A stretch of DNA of 64,000 bases from Antedon mediterranea (GCF_964355755.1 NC_092671.1:16587501-16651500); one strand, 5' to 3'. Counted from the first letter of the stretch, positions 26,902 through 38,853 are shown. A program made the numbers and translations. The notes: generated from the sequence alone by a model not told the origin.

Positions 26902-27532
26902 AGACCCCTTCCCTGCAATTTTGGACGTTTTTTTGAAAATAATACATATATATCACTTTAAAAACATTAAACCATGTCATTTCTTGTCTTAAATGTACGT
27001 TTTATGGTAAATTATGATAAAAAGTGAGAAACAATGCACTACCTAAGTAGCTCGCGGCGATCGACCTCTCGTGGACGGTCTTAGGCCTAGCCTAGCTAGG
27101 CTTAGTTTTGTAGGCCTAGCTGGTAAACATCGGTAACGTACGAACATCGTACGCGAGCTATATACTGTACCTAGCCTGACGTTGTATAGTTGCTGCATTA
27201 ATTGTCTTTCTATTTTTGCCAGACTCCGTTGATACAAATTGGGGAAAACCCGGTATTTTCGCTGAAAAGTTAGGAGTCTTCCATTTGTTTTGGCCTCACG
27301 ATCGATCGAAAAGTGGGCGAATTACAGGTGAAAAACAAAAATATCAATCCGCGCGCAATGCATTTTGGGATTTATAGCAGGCCGCTATAATTATTAGAAT
27401 CGACTTATTTTTCACATTTTTAACCGTTTAAAGACGAAAAAAGTTATCGCAATAGGACCATATAGTATTATTTTTACATTAAATATAGTTTGTGATCTTA
27501 AATTAGATCTAAAAAACGTAGGGAATGGGGCT
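26902..27532. mobile_element. TTAA-flanked inverted-repeat element B, 631 bp
   Basis: The left end is TTAA then AGACCCCTTCCCTGCAATTT; the inverted right end is TTAA then AGCCCCATTCCCTACGTTTT. TTAA occurs at 26898-26901 and 27533-27536. The interior includes a CpG-richer block (27045-27380) with CGCGG, CGATCG and several AGGCCT motifs. Open frames inside are not gene-like. Its architecture matches elements A (24403) and C (56611), though the sequences are not alike. Confidence 0.7.
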
Positions 27533-28978
27533 TTAATAGCCAAATCATCCTCGATTCATATATTGACCTAAGGATAAAAATCTAATTTGGAAAATAAATT
27601 TAAGCACATACAGTATGGAGGGAGTTTGGAGGGTGTGGACTTAATACTATGCCCATATCAGCATTACTGAGCTTACGATTGGGATCACATACGATCGGGA
27701 GCAAGAAGATAGAGGGCCCAGTTTTTAAGGTCTAAAATTTGTATGAATTTTGAAGTAGAGATTCTTAGAGGGTTGCTGTAGGTTTCAGTTTATTCAGAGG
27801 TTAAGTTGATTATTCAGCAGTTAAGCTAGGTTGATTATTTAGGGATTAGGTTTATCACAGTTAAAGTTCATTTTGTTATTTATGGGCCAATCATATATTT
27901 ATAATAATACAATTATTTTTTTAATGTACTGTATACTACTTTAATATCACATTCAAAACAGACAAAATTGAAACAAATTAAAGGCTTATGAAATTATTGT
28001 CACTTTTAAATAAAAAAAAGTCAGTATAATTATAACTTAAGAAATCTAGGTCACCAGATAAACTTATGATTTATTAATATCCTGGATAAAATATTTATAT
28101 ATATAGAATAAACGCCTTGAAAGTTTAATACTATTTTATTCATATAACATAAGATAGCAAGCTTAAATCATAAAAAAAAATAATTAAAATTAAGACCTAA
28201 ATTTGGTCAGTGACCTAGAATAACTTTTTTTCTATGAAATGCTGGTATACACTACAGTAGCTCTTCAAATATACTGTAGTAAATGGTCATTTTGTGATTT
28301 GTATGTAGAAAGATTGTCCTTAGTACTCACAATATAGAACTCTTTACTATAGAAGATTACATATTTCCCTTTATTAATAATAATGCTACCATGATATTTG
28401 AAAATATGGATAAACAATTAAGATATTAAATATAGACCGCAAAGTATCTAGGACATTAAAATTGACACATATTCAACAGGAGGTCATAAAGTAGAAGATT
28501 AGATATTGTATAGAGGAATTAGGTGAGATACATGTTCAGTTACTATATTGTCAATTACAAATATGTTACACTATGAGTATTGTATGCAGAAGAGATTTGT
28601 TCAAATATGGATCCTTTAGATTTCTATTATAAAAATATTGGAATTAAACTACTGTAATTTTACTAATTTTGACATCATGATGTTGAAAAGTATCACTACA
28701 CGACCATCCCCAAAGACAGTGGTTGCTAATGCATGTACTGTACAGTATCTGAATACACATACTGTAGGCCCCAAACCATGGGTGTGGTCTCACCATCACT
28801 AAATTCCTGCTACTGTACACTACTGTTTGATCACTGTAAATGCCTAGCCATGGCGGGTATTCTTTGTTGTTCCAGATATAAAAGACATTTACCCTAGATC
28901 TGGAGGTTGAAATACCAAATGAACTTTAATGTTAATATTTATACTGGCATTGTATGTTATATCCATACATACTAGATT

Positions 28979-29274
28979 GTCAACTGTATACAGTACAGTA
29001 GACAGGAAGTGATTGCAACATGAGGAAGGTGGGGGGAGGGGGGAGATGACTCAACATGGCCGCTATAATTAAAATATTTTTGATGAATATGAAATGAAAT
29101 GAATCATTTTTGCGTACAGTACAATGGTCTTTTAGAATACGTTCTCGCGTTGCAATGAAGGCGTACAGTTCTTCGTGATTGTGTAGAGGGGGCAGTGTAT
29201 TGTATGGTCAATCACAGCCACCATATGGTGTGGTCAAGCCAATATGGTGTGGTCTTCCTCCATGAAGAATTACT
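28979..29274. mobile_element. Dispersed MITE-like repeat, copy 1
   Basis: It shares with 53338-53685 the blocks TCAACTGTATAC, AGGAAGTGA, CTCAA(C/G)ATGGCCGC, ACGTTCTCGCGTT or variants, CAGCCA(CCA)TAT-GTGTGGT and CCTCCATGAAGAAT-ACTT. AAGTGA(C/T)TC near the left end and its inverse at the right end suggest short terminal inverted repeats. No coding potential. Confidence 0.7.
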
Positions 29275-30229
29275 TTTTGAACTGTGAACAGTACATTTAC
29301 CCCTTTTTTTATATTATCCATTTTTTTAAATACTTTTTTTACATAATTCCTTTATTGTTTTTTACAACATTTCACAGATGGTGTTGTTACTACTGTGTTG
29401 GGTTCAATACAGTATGTTGTTTGTTATCTACTGTACACACTGTTCAAATTCACTGAGTTAAGCATGCTCAATTGATAAAGGTATCATATCAGACTTTCAT
29501 CTGTGTTGTTACTGTAACTCATAATAATTGTAGGTCTACATCTGCCTACTACAACAAGCAATAAAAATAGAGGGCGAGTTCTTGGCCTACACATTTTATT
29601 ACAATTAAAATACTCAAGAATACAGTAAAATAATGTTTAATTAATATGATACTCTCAATTAAGGAAAGATGCATTCTAAAAATTGTAAAAGTTCACTTTT
29701 TGGAACACTTTACTTACTTACTTACTATCAATATTGTTTGAATTGGAAGAATAGTTCATATAGTTAATTAAAAGTAAAGTTTTCATTTGGAATAATAATA
29801 ATCGTACTACATAGGCCTTAGTATTACTACACAGTAGAGTAGTACCTAGCCTAGGCCTTGATATAGAATAAAATAATCTCCATTGTTACACAATACAAAT
29901 TTCAAATAATACAAAGGGGCCCATTGTCAGTCAAGTAAAACATGTTTCAGTTCAGATAAGCAGACTGGCAGTGGTGTGATGTCCATTGACTGAAAAAACA
30001 AAAACTCATCCTGCTGGCTGACAAAATAAATATAGGCCTACCTCGTAGGCTAGGAAAACTAGGCCTAGATAGGGGTATAACCGGGCCTGTGCATGGGCCT
30101 AGCTAGCTAGTCTAGGCCTAGCTAGTAGTAGTAGTAGTAGTAGACCTAGCCTAGATAGTAATATGTATTATTTCTTCTTCCTTTCCTACTCTATCACTGT
30201 TTTAATTTACAAAAAATACGCGAAATTAA

Positions 30230-30860
30230 GATTGCCTACACCGGTTATTCACCTCCGGCAGACAACAGAACAGACTTTATTAAACCTGCAGCGATTTCGG
30301 TAAATTAGCAAATGGGGAAGCCCAGCATGATTTCTTAATGCACGCGAAAGAGAAGTTAAGCAGACACGATGATGAGGTCTGTTTTGTTTATTAGGCTCTT
30401 CGTCGTTTGTTAAACACGCTCTCCTCAGCTCCCCGCATTCGGAGAGGCTAGCAAACCGATTTAAACAAACCTTTTAATATCATACGTATTCTCAATATCT
30501 ATGTTTTAGTTGGTTAGTACAAATAAATGAAATAAGGTTTATAAAAATTGCTTACTTCTTCCTGTGGTTTAAGTGTCTTTTCCTAATGAAATTTGCAGTT
30601 ACGAGAGGAGATCCCACCAGCGTTTCACGCGATTCCACTGCTGTCAAAGAAAAAAAGTAGTATGCTGTGCTGTGGCGCTCTCTCCAGTTTTCCAGACAAA
30701 AACATGCATAGTCGTCCCGTCGTCGTATGCGTACACAAAAGAAAGGTGACTGACCATGACCCATTGACCTACTTAATGATTGTCACACGTTTTAGTCGCA
30801 AATAGAATGATTCGATTGGCTCAAACCGTCCAACACGTCATTATAATGTCAACTAATTAT
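30230..30860 (-). promoter_or_regulatory. CpG-richer island; candidate promoter and first exon for the minus-strand receptor at 12744
   Basis: In otherwise CpG-poor DNA this 600-bp stretch has many CpGs (CGCGAAA, GATTTCGG, CTTCGTCG, CGCATTCGG, TCACGCG, GTCGTCCCGTCGTCG). On the minus strand an open frame ends at a donor-like AA|GTAAGC (GT at 30555-30554). The location, 17.7 kb upstream of the finger exon and 2.7 kb past the end of the complete receptor, would suit a promoter. This is inference only: no transcript evidence, no TATA box and no coding homology seen. Confidence 0.25.
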
Positions 30861-32194
30861 ATTTTGCTATAAAAAAAAACGAGTTACTGTACTGTTTTAG
30901 CTATAATTCTCATTCACATATTGTAGTACTAACTATTAGTTAGAATAGACTTCCCCTTCTAACACTTTTAAACCTAATTTCTCCCCTGCTCGGATTGCTG
31001 TTGATAACACTTAATTACTTAGTACATATTTTTCCTTATTGACAATCAATGTATTCATGAATTAATCACATGCACCTGTAAATTGTGACGAATATAAATG
31101 AATGTCCACAGTTCAATTAATTTTTTTCAATTAATAAGGTAGTACTTAATACATGGTCTTCGTAATAAATCATAATAGTAATGATTAATATTGCTATTTA
31201 TAATTTGATTTGGTGCAATTGAATAATGGGAGAATATGTATGTACTGTTTAGCAAATATTTCATTTAAATGTAGATAGCAAACACTAATATAAATCAACA
31301 GGCTCGGAAACAAATTTTAAGCCACTGGTGATATACCAAGTGTTAATTAATTTGAAATGATATCAAGAATAAGTGCGGATATAATTTAGCAAATGTTAGA
31401 TCATGAGCTTGCAGTTTTTAGATGTTTTTAAATTGTTATATTTTCTTGTTCTTAATTAAGGACACAAATGAAAATAAGTTTTATATTATTTTAAACATTC
31501 TTATCCTGATTCAATTAGTTTCGTTTTTACTGTTCCATTTTTTTGTGTCATTTTATTCATGTTTTTAACCAAATAAATAAAATCAAATTTTACAATAAAC
31601 CGAAATACCAAAAATGGATTTGTGATGTTGGTTCAGGTACAAACGTTTATTTTTCTTGGAATTTCCACTGGATTTAAAAAAAAATTATCAACAGAAACAA
31701 AAAAGGCGACTGAATTATGGTTTCAGTACAATATTTAGCTTATACAAAATAGCTGAATTTAGTTTATTTTTGAAAATGATACAAAGTATTTAATATAAAC
31801 TTAAATTAGCAGATATACTTAACTATAGAATGTAAAATTTGCTATAATCTATATATAATATATACAATTTATGTATTTAAAACATTTCTATAAAATATGT
31901 TAAATTTGTTTATATTTAAGCGATTATTCAGTAGCTGCATCTAACTACAAAATTTATTCAAATAGTTTTAAACTATCAATTAAATTATATAAATAGCAAT
32001 CTGATAAATTTGATTATAAACAATTAAACAGCAAAGAAACAAATTTACACTAGGCTCGGGAATTGCCTTTTGAGGTGTGGGAGTGCGATCATTCACCTAC
32101 CTAACACACTCCTAAAATGCCCTTGAGGAATGCGAATTACAACACACTTAAATTTGGTAAATATCTACAAACAAGGAGTATACAGACATATACC

Positions 32195-32278
32195 CCTTTT
32201 ACACTGCCGGCAAAAATGTGGAGATGATCCGGCACGACACAGGTTTGTTTTAAGCTCCTGTGTTGTAAAAGGGGTAAA
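32195..32278. repeat. Short interrupted palindrome (MITE-like)
   Basis: The left arm ACCCCTTTTACACTGCCGG and the right arm CCTGTGTTGTAAAAGGGGT form an imperfect hairpin of about 80 bp with an inner CACAGG/CCTGTG pair. No clear target duplication. Confidence 0.5.
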
Positions 32279-32514
32279 GAACTGTATATACACAGGTCTT
32301 GGATGGAAGACAATCAACAGTACAAATAAAGCTAGTACAGTTTATAAAATATAAAAAATTCTCCTTACTGAATCCTATACTTCTATATATCAATTCTTAT
32401 CAAACATTTAATTATGTATATTTTTCCAGTATTTGAAAATATTAAATTAATGTATAGAAGCATAGAGATATTATCTATATATAAAAAAGAGGTTTATTTA
32501 TTATAACTCTACCA

Positions 32515-33065
32515 ATAGGTGGCAGTATTCATGTATAAAAGAACTATTACTTTTGCCAAGGTATTATGTAGCGTGTGTGTCAGCAGGATTACTCAAAAAG
32601 GTTATTGCCAGATGTTTACCAAATTGAAACCACAGAAAGATATGGTCATGGACCACTCCATTTTGGAGGCAATCCAGATAAGGATCCCAATTCTGGACCA
32701 CTTTCATTATTATTTTCTGACCTGCTAGTGTTAAAAGATAGGAGACAATTTTCAAAAGCCTGCGATCTAGTACTAAGCAGTCTTAACGTAACGTTAGGTT
32801 CATAGTAAAGAAATATACAAAAAATATTAAGAATAAAAAATAATAACAAAATATAAATAAAAATAAGGTCCTTAACAGGAATTGAACCAGGGATTTCAAT
32901 CTCAACTTGAAGGCTGGATATATAAGCATTACACCAAACTCACATTCACAAGGTTGTAGTACAATTAGCCTAATCACACTAAAATAAAAAAAATGTTGAG
33001 GAAATCATATGTAGAGGAATTATACTTTAGGCTGAGGTATGTACTCTCAGAGTGGCCTTCTAGTT
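32515..33065 (+). mobile_element. Dispersed repeat with ACTTTTGCCAAGG and AGCAGGATTACTCAAAAAG blocks, copy 1
   Basis: ATTACTTTTGCCAAGGTATT, then AGCAGGATTACTCAAAAAGG, GCCAGATGTTTACCAAATTG and a terminal GAGGTATGTACTCTCAGAGTG match, in order, the inverted stretch at 53990-54155. The copy is interrupted by a tRNA-like sequence (32858-32945). Overlapping open frames of about 65-75 codons inside are chance frames in a repeat. Confidence 0.55.
32858..32945 (-). repeat. tRNA-like sequence (tRNA pseudogene or tRNA-derived SINE head)
   Basis: On the minus strand GGTTCAATTCC (32878-32888) matches the Pol III B box and T-arm. An upstream TTTGGTGTAATGCTTA fits a D-arm/A box, and a CTTCAAG anticodon-loop-like stretch lies between. 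The 3' end TTAAGGACC has no clean 5' acceptor partner and the anticodon stem does not pair well, so it is not a functional tRNA as far as I can see. Confidence 0.45.
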
Positions 33066-33434
33066 TAACATGTATTTATACTTTCTGTGATGCTAACATA
33101 TGGTAAAAAGGCACTAATGCAATAAATATTCAATTTTTAGAGCTTTGTCTTCAACTAGTATTTTATAGCTAATCTCTCTATGCAACAATTGACAAGGGGG
33201 TTCTCCTCCTTTCCATTTTTACAAAGTTTAAAAAAAGTAAAGAACAGTTTATTGAATTAGCTGTATATTAATTTTTAATTATTTAAAGTAAATTTTGGAA
33301 TGTACAAAATATCACACAAATATTAAATTATATGGAAATAAAAATCTGAAAATTATCATTATGTCACAGCTAATGTAAACATCCAAACAAATATTGGGTT
33401 TGTTTTATACCAAATAAAAATAAAATATTGAGTA

Positions 33435-33452
33435 GGGGGGGGGGGGGGGGGG
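33435..33452. repeat. Poly-G tract (18 G) next to a GGCGG motif
   Basis: An uninterrupted run of 18 guanines followed by CGGGCGGATTC. A matching inverted TGGATCCACCCCTA lies at 33542-33555, so the tract may sit at the edge of a small hAT-like remnant (about 33451-33556). G-runs of this length are quadruplex-prone and often length-variable. Confidence 0.85.
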
Positions 33453-33565
33453 CGGGCGGATTCAAAGGAAATAAATAAAATTGTGGTTCAAATATCGTCA
33501 GTGTGTCATTTTTTGCCCCAGGCCACCACCATTTTAAAAACCTGGATCCACCCCTAAATTGTTAG

Positions 33566-36500
33566 CTATGATGTATTGTCACTATCTAATCTCAGTACTT
33601 CTTTCATTAAAGGCGTCGGTTCAATTGGTAGCTTCCCATTATGTAAATCACGTATGGCTTTTATCGTGCGAATCTGAGTTGGAATAAGTCCTCGTAATTC
33701 TATCAACACGCAAACAATCTTTGCAAATCGAGTGCTCTCGTTCGGTGAGCTCTTTTTCACCTCCTTTTCAAGAGCTGATGATAGTTTCTGCTGAAACTCT
33801 TCAATTTTATTGTATTCAATAAGGCCTTCTCGATCTGAAAGTAAACAGATATACTTTTGTTTAGTTTTTCTTCTACAACAAATTAATTAATCATGAAATG
33901 GAAACAAAACTTCATAGTCTCACAAATGCCAATGAATCAATTCAACATTTATTTCTTTTTTGGAGACATGTACCCAACATTTATTGAGTTTGTAGTCGAA
34001 CTTAGTTGTAGTTAAAAATACAGTAAATTTTACGTTCCCTGATTTACATACGCTTAAAATAACCGATGACGTCATCATTTTTTTACATTGAGGGCACAAT
34101 TTAACAACAACAATCAGAGCCATTTATATAAATTTTTATATATATGGCTCTGACTCACAATGCATAATAAAAATGGCTGTGTGAGCAATTCTGCTGTGCG
34201 AGACAAGCTACACACGTGCATTCCCCTACAGCAGCGACTGTTTTTATTGATGGAAAATACAAGAACATTGATATTTTAATTTACACTTTATTTAAACATC
34301 GCACAGCCTGTATATACTGTACTTTTTGAGTTAGGCCTCACATCTTGCTAGGCCTGCTAGCCACCACCTGCATGCTGTACAGTAAAGTAGGCAAACACGG
34401 TAGCCTTTATATACAGTAGCTACGATCTCTACGTATTTGGGGTCAATTTAAGGTCAACCTTGATTTTAAGAATCCTGTGTTTTACGTACACCTTTCGGTC
34501 CTGTACCGTACGTAAAATGAAGGTTCTACTGTAAAAAAAATGAAAATTTATATACCATATATCATCTAGTATAATCCCACCCATCTAGAACAGAAAATTG
34601 GGCCAACTTTGTGGGGTGGGACCATACCAGGGGTAACCTTGGTTCGGGAAAAATATGATAAGCATCTGAACTCAATACTGGGATTATACCAGGAGATATG
34701 CCTGTTTCAGACCTAAAGTAAAGGTTGGGATTATACCCAAAGTAGGATTACACCAGAGGATATACGCTAGTATCCTCGAGCCAGTGGCACCCACGGCATT
34801 AACAACTCGTAAAAACTTGTAAGCTATTCCATACACTTGCAAAAGCAACATGATCTCCGACCCCACTGATTATTTTCCCTACACAATGATCATAGGCCTC
34901 TAAGCATGTCATTTGCAAAGCGTGCTGTTGGTTTTTTACTTACCTGGTGAGGCAATTATTAATGCACATACAAGTGCCATTTCTTCGGCAGTAATACCAA
35001 TATTGTTTACACGCCTTGAAAATTTAAATCGGTAGTGAGGTGTATCAAGTCCATCTTTCAATAAGCAGTGCTGAACACATGTCACGGATCGAAAATAAGT
35101 GTTATTTTCGGGAAAGCGCACGACTCCACCTTCATATCGATAAGCATGAATAACCGACACAATCTCTAATACAGCTTCTTTAAAAAGCGTCATCTGATCA
35201 ACAAGTTGTAAACTGCGAAAGACATCCAATTTTTTGGCAAACTTAGCTGCTTTTTGTACAAATATTTCCGTGAGGCTACTGTTGTGTTTAATTATTCCTT
35301 GTATAGTTGTGATCTCTCGTGGTAGAGCATGGTTGGAATCGCAATTTTTTAAACTGATGTCAGTTGGGTCCTGTGTTAAAGAAAACAGAATTACAAACAG
35401 TATCTTTTTATGATCTACACAATTTAAGATGTACATAATCCGGTAGAGTTCTGAAATTTATACTCTATCTTAACTTTACATTGGCTGATAGATCAGGGCT
35501 ATTTCTAAACATTTACAGTGTAAGAGGCATTTTAGGACAACTAGAATTTGCTATGAGAAAAAATATTGTACCCACTACAGACATTCCAACCCCAGGACGT
35601 TCAAAAGAGGGACATCATTATGATTCACATTATACACTCTGTCTGTACGTTTAATGAATAGGGACTTTACGAAACACGATGGGAAGCCACAGAATAATTT
35701 ATAACAAAGTGGGCGGAGCTTAGCGTGACATTCGGTCGTCGATATGCCATTTTCCTGTTTACAAATAGAAATACATATAACCTAAAATATGCAGTTCATA
35801 AACTTAAACGTGGACATTTCAAAACTTCTATTTTAATTATTTAACTATATAACATTTTTATTGTGTTAAAATAGCTGTGTTAAAAGCAATACATTCTGCG
35901 CGGCGTTTGAATGCGAGGCTCCTAGCTAGGAAGGCCTATGCAGAGCCAAGCGATTCAGAAGGGCCCCACGCCGCGAGACAGGGAAGGGAGAGAGATACTA
36001 TTGGTACCATTTAGTTTAGTAATTTAGATAGGCAACCAATGCAGTACTGTTTAGCATCAAGCTACGCCTACACTTCAGCAGTGGTTAAAATTGTTAATGC
36101 CGTAAAGCTGAAGATATAGTAAGTAAATTTTTTAGTTCGGTAATTTGGAAAAGCGGACAATTCAGAGTTTGGCGAGACAATGGGAAACAACATAAAAAAA
36201 CGGGACAATCCGCCAAAATCGGGAAAGTTGTAATCTATAGTATGCCACTACCACAAAAAGCCAAAAATCAGTATATATTTTTTCCTATTTTGTTATGATT
36301 GAAAATTATAAAACAAGCTCAATAAACTTGTTAACATCAAGAACTTGTACGTATTGAAAAGTCAACCTACATCAACGTATGGTGCGCAATACTGGCGAAA
36401 ACAATTGATCTCGTCGTCTTGGAATTCTGTTAAGGTCTCTTTGTATGCATCACAAATATATTTTACAAACTGATCATGCTCCAAGTCAACACTTGACTTT

Positions 36501-38853
36501 TTATTTTCAACATCAATTTCTTTCATGATCTTCACCTTCTCTGCTGTTGGTACACGACCCATGCGTACAGCTAAAACGTATATAAGTTAAAATAATAAAG
36601 GAAATTGTTTGATATACAGTATGATATAGATTTTAGTTGAAAAAAAGATATATTGTCACCCAAACAAGAAAAATAAAGATGATTTGTATATGTTGTAAAA
36701 TAGTGATTTCTCATTTTCACTTTACTTTTAGCCATTATTAGCTAGCTATTATTTCACCTTAAACAATTAATACGCATTCAGAGCAAAGAGCAGCTAAATG
36801 GGTCGTTTTATCAGAAATCTGTTTATAACAATCTGATTTTTTGCCTGATGTGTTTTCTTCTACTTTTGCCTTTTCATTTTAAGTGTTTTATATTTGTTGT
36901 CTTATTTTGCCCTGCTATATGCTTGGTCCCTCAAGCTGTGACCTGGGATGTTTGTTACATTCTTTTGTTTTTTTCATATTTGAAATAAAGGATGATTTTA
37001 TTTATTCATTACTGCACATTAAAAAAACATTGGTAAATATCTTGAAATAAGGTCAAAATGATGTGGCGTTATACAAAATGAGGTACAGTATGTAGCTGTC
37101 GTATAATGCCAAGGACATAGTGGCATAGTGAGTGCAGTGTTAACAATGTCACTGCCTAGTTCATAAGCAAAGGCGTAGGCTACGCAAGACGTCCATGTAC
37201 GTCAGCTTTGCGCCGTATGTGTACCCTTACCTGCAGCACACATTCCAAGGCTCAAGCATTTGTTATATCTACAATAACGGCACTTGTTGCGATTTGAAAC
37301 ATTGATGTCACATGGAACGGTATCCCAAAACGGACAAACTTTATATTGTAAGTTCAACCGCTGTGTTCTTCGAAAGAAACCCTGTAAAACATAAAAACGC
37401 AAGTTGATCAAATTGTACATCATTAACATAAAATAATAATTTCTTTTGTATCAATAACACGGAATTAATCTACCACTATAACTACTACTACTACTACTAC
37501 CATTTTGATGTACACTAGGCATAAAACATAGGTTTCGGAACTTAAAAATAAAGGGACTTACCTTGCACCCCTCACAGGAATAAACTCCATAGTGAAGTCC
37601 TGAGGAATGGTCACCACAAATCTGGCACTTCAACATAGCTAAACAAAAGTTAGAATTTTAACATATTACTGACATTTCAAATACAGTTTATTTGGCCCAG
37701 CGACATAACTCATGGGCTCAGAGCAGTAAATAAATAAATAGAATATATCATTCTGTCCATTCTAAAAATTTTACTGATAAAGGAACTGTTCTATAATATT
37801 GGAAACCACTTATACACAATGTTAACTAAACATTTTGGTATTAAAAAAGATGACCTTTACAACACTGAACAATAATAATAATAATAATAAATAACATTTA
37901 TAAAGCGCAAGAGACAAAGGTTTCAAAGCGCTGTGTTTTCCAAGATCAGTGCAAGTAGTTATACAATGTTATACAGTACAAGGCCATACATTGGCCTTAA
38001 TGAAGATTTCATTAAAAATGATATTTTAAGAATGTTATAATTTACTGTACCACGGCACAGAAAACAATAACATTTAATTTTAATGAAATCTTCATTAAGG
38101 CCAATTTACACAGACGAGCGGTAACGGTAATAAAAATTATAGAATCTATGTTAATTATTATTTCTTATGACTATTTACACACAACGCGGAGCGAACAGGC
38201 GGGTTCCGCTCAGGAGAGATACAGATTCTAAGTGGACAAGCTACGCGGTTTTCCGCTTTTAAGCGTAGAGCTGAGAATAATAATTTAGATCATTTTGAAA
38301 CTCAAATTGCAATTAATTAATTGTAAAGTTTTAGGTACAGTATATAGTAAGCTTGTTCAAATAGCATTTCCTTTACACTACAGTAGCTTTGGATTTCATC
38401 ATTCTTTTCTGGGTCAATTCCTATTCTAAGCCTTTCTTCTTCAGTCAAGGTGACAAAGATAAATTCTTTATATCAGGTTTTGAAATATTCCAAGAAACAT
38501 AAGCAATAACTTATTACTTATGATCTTCTTTTTAGCTATAAATCTTTTAAAATAGTTAATAAATATCTGAAATAATATATTTCAGTACTGCTTAAAATAT
38601 AATAAATTGATTAGCTTCAAATAATTAACCAGAATAAGGTAAAAGAAGAAACTTTAATATTTCCCCAATGCCAATCAGAATTTGTCAGCGAAACAAAAAA
38701 TATATAATATCGTACAGTACATACAGTAGGACAAGAATTTTGTATAGTATAATAGTAATACACTATTTTTTTTATGAATCTACTGTATGACGATTTAATA
38801 AAAAAGATCTTACCAGAATATGTTGATGTGTTTTCAGATTGCGGAGATTCCAT
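33566..38853 (-). CDS. NR1-like nuclear receptor, complete, 387 aa in six exons
   Basis: A ligand-regulated nuclear transcription factor by family. Exons: 38853-38814, 37638-37562, 37381-37231, 36570-36371, 35370-34944 and 33834-33566; the frame is continuous with GT/AG at each junction. The start has an in-frame stop 15 bases upstream. Finger 1 uses C18, C21, C35 and C38 with P-box CEGCK. Finger 2 uses C55, C63, C73 and C76, with seven residues in the D-box instead of the usual three or five. The hinge-start motif is [12 protein letters not shown] at 90-101. The LBD signature [16 protein letters not shown] is at 200-215, SPDREG at 297-302, and an AF-2-like LMKEVL at 374-379. Only 17 residues precede the first cysteine, so the A/B domain is almost absent. 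The P-box and LBD resemble NR1 members (PPAR, E75/Rev-erb, FXR), but I cannot assign a subgroup. The exon 4 donor (AT|GTAGGT) was chosen because only it keeps the frame open into exon 5. Intron 5 holds a Tigger-like element. Confidence 0.93.
34021..34531. mobile_element. TA-flanked Tigger/pogo-like element, copy 2, inverted (511 bp)
   Basis: It lies in intron 5 of the nuclear receptor gene, opposite in orientation to the 25076 copy. Its right terminus is inverted CAGTAGAACCTTCATTTTAC, flanked by TA (34019-34020 and 34532-34533). The left terminus is partly degraded. It carries an extra AT-rich foldback (34115-34152, arms CAGAGCCAT and ATGGCTCTG) that copy 1 lacks. Confidence 0.85.
37880..37945 (-). 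mobile_element. SINE/LINE 3' tail with TTA repeat
   Basis: Inverted, it reads CAGCGCTTTGAAACC then GCGCTTTATAAATG and ends in a (TTA)n run. It resembles the tail of the LINE at 10853 and the SINE piece at 48555. Likely a short retroposon fragment in intron 1 of the nuclear receptor gene. Confidence 0.55.
37991..38104. repeat. Perfect 27-bp inverted repeat, 60-bp spacer
   Basis: The left arm (37991-38017) begins TTGGCCTTAATGAAGATTTC; the right arm (38078-38104) is its exact reverse complement and ends AAGGCCAA. It looks like a MITE or the stem of a larger hairpin. It lies within intron 1 of the nuclear receptor gene. No clear flanking duplication was recognised. Confidence 0.85.

Larger units (their letters stand above)
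12824..33565. other. Long non-coding stretch, rich in DNA-transposon remnants
   Basis: Over 20 kb without a supportable coding exon. Part is presumably the 5' intron(s) of the receptor whose finger exon is at 12744. It holds at least six TIR-flanked elements (21901, 24403, 25076, 25692, 26902, 28979), SINE-like tails, tandem repeats and clusters of AGGCCT. Open frames of 60-110 codons here lie inside repeats or lack splice context. Confidence 0.55.

Noticed and set aside
32519-32849. Four overlapping frames on both strands around 32.5-32.8 kb
   Set aside because: They overlap within a dispersed repeat whose blocks recur at 53990-54155; no frame is preserved between the copies.
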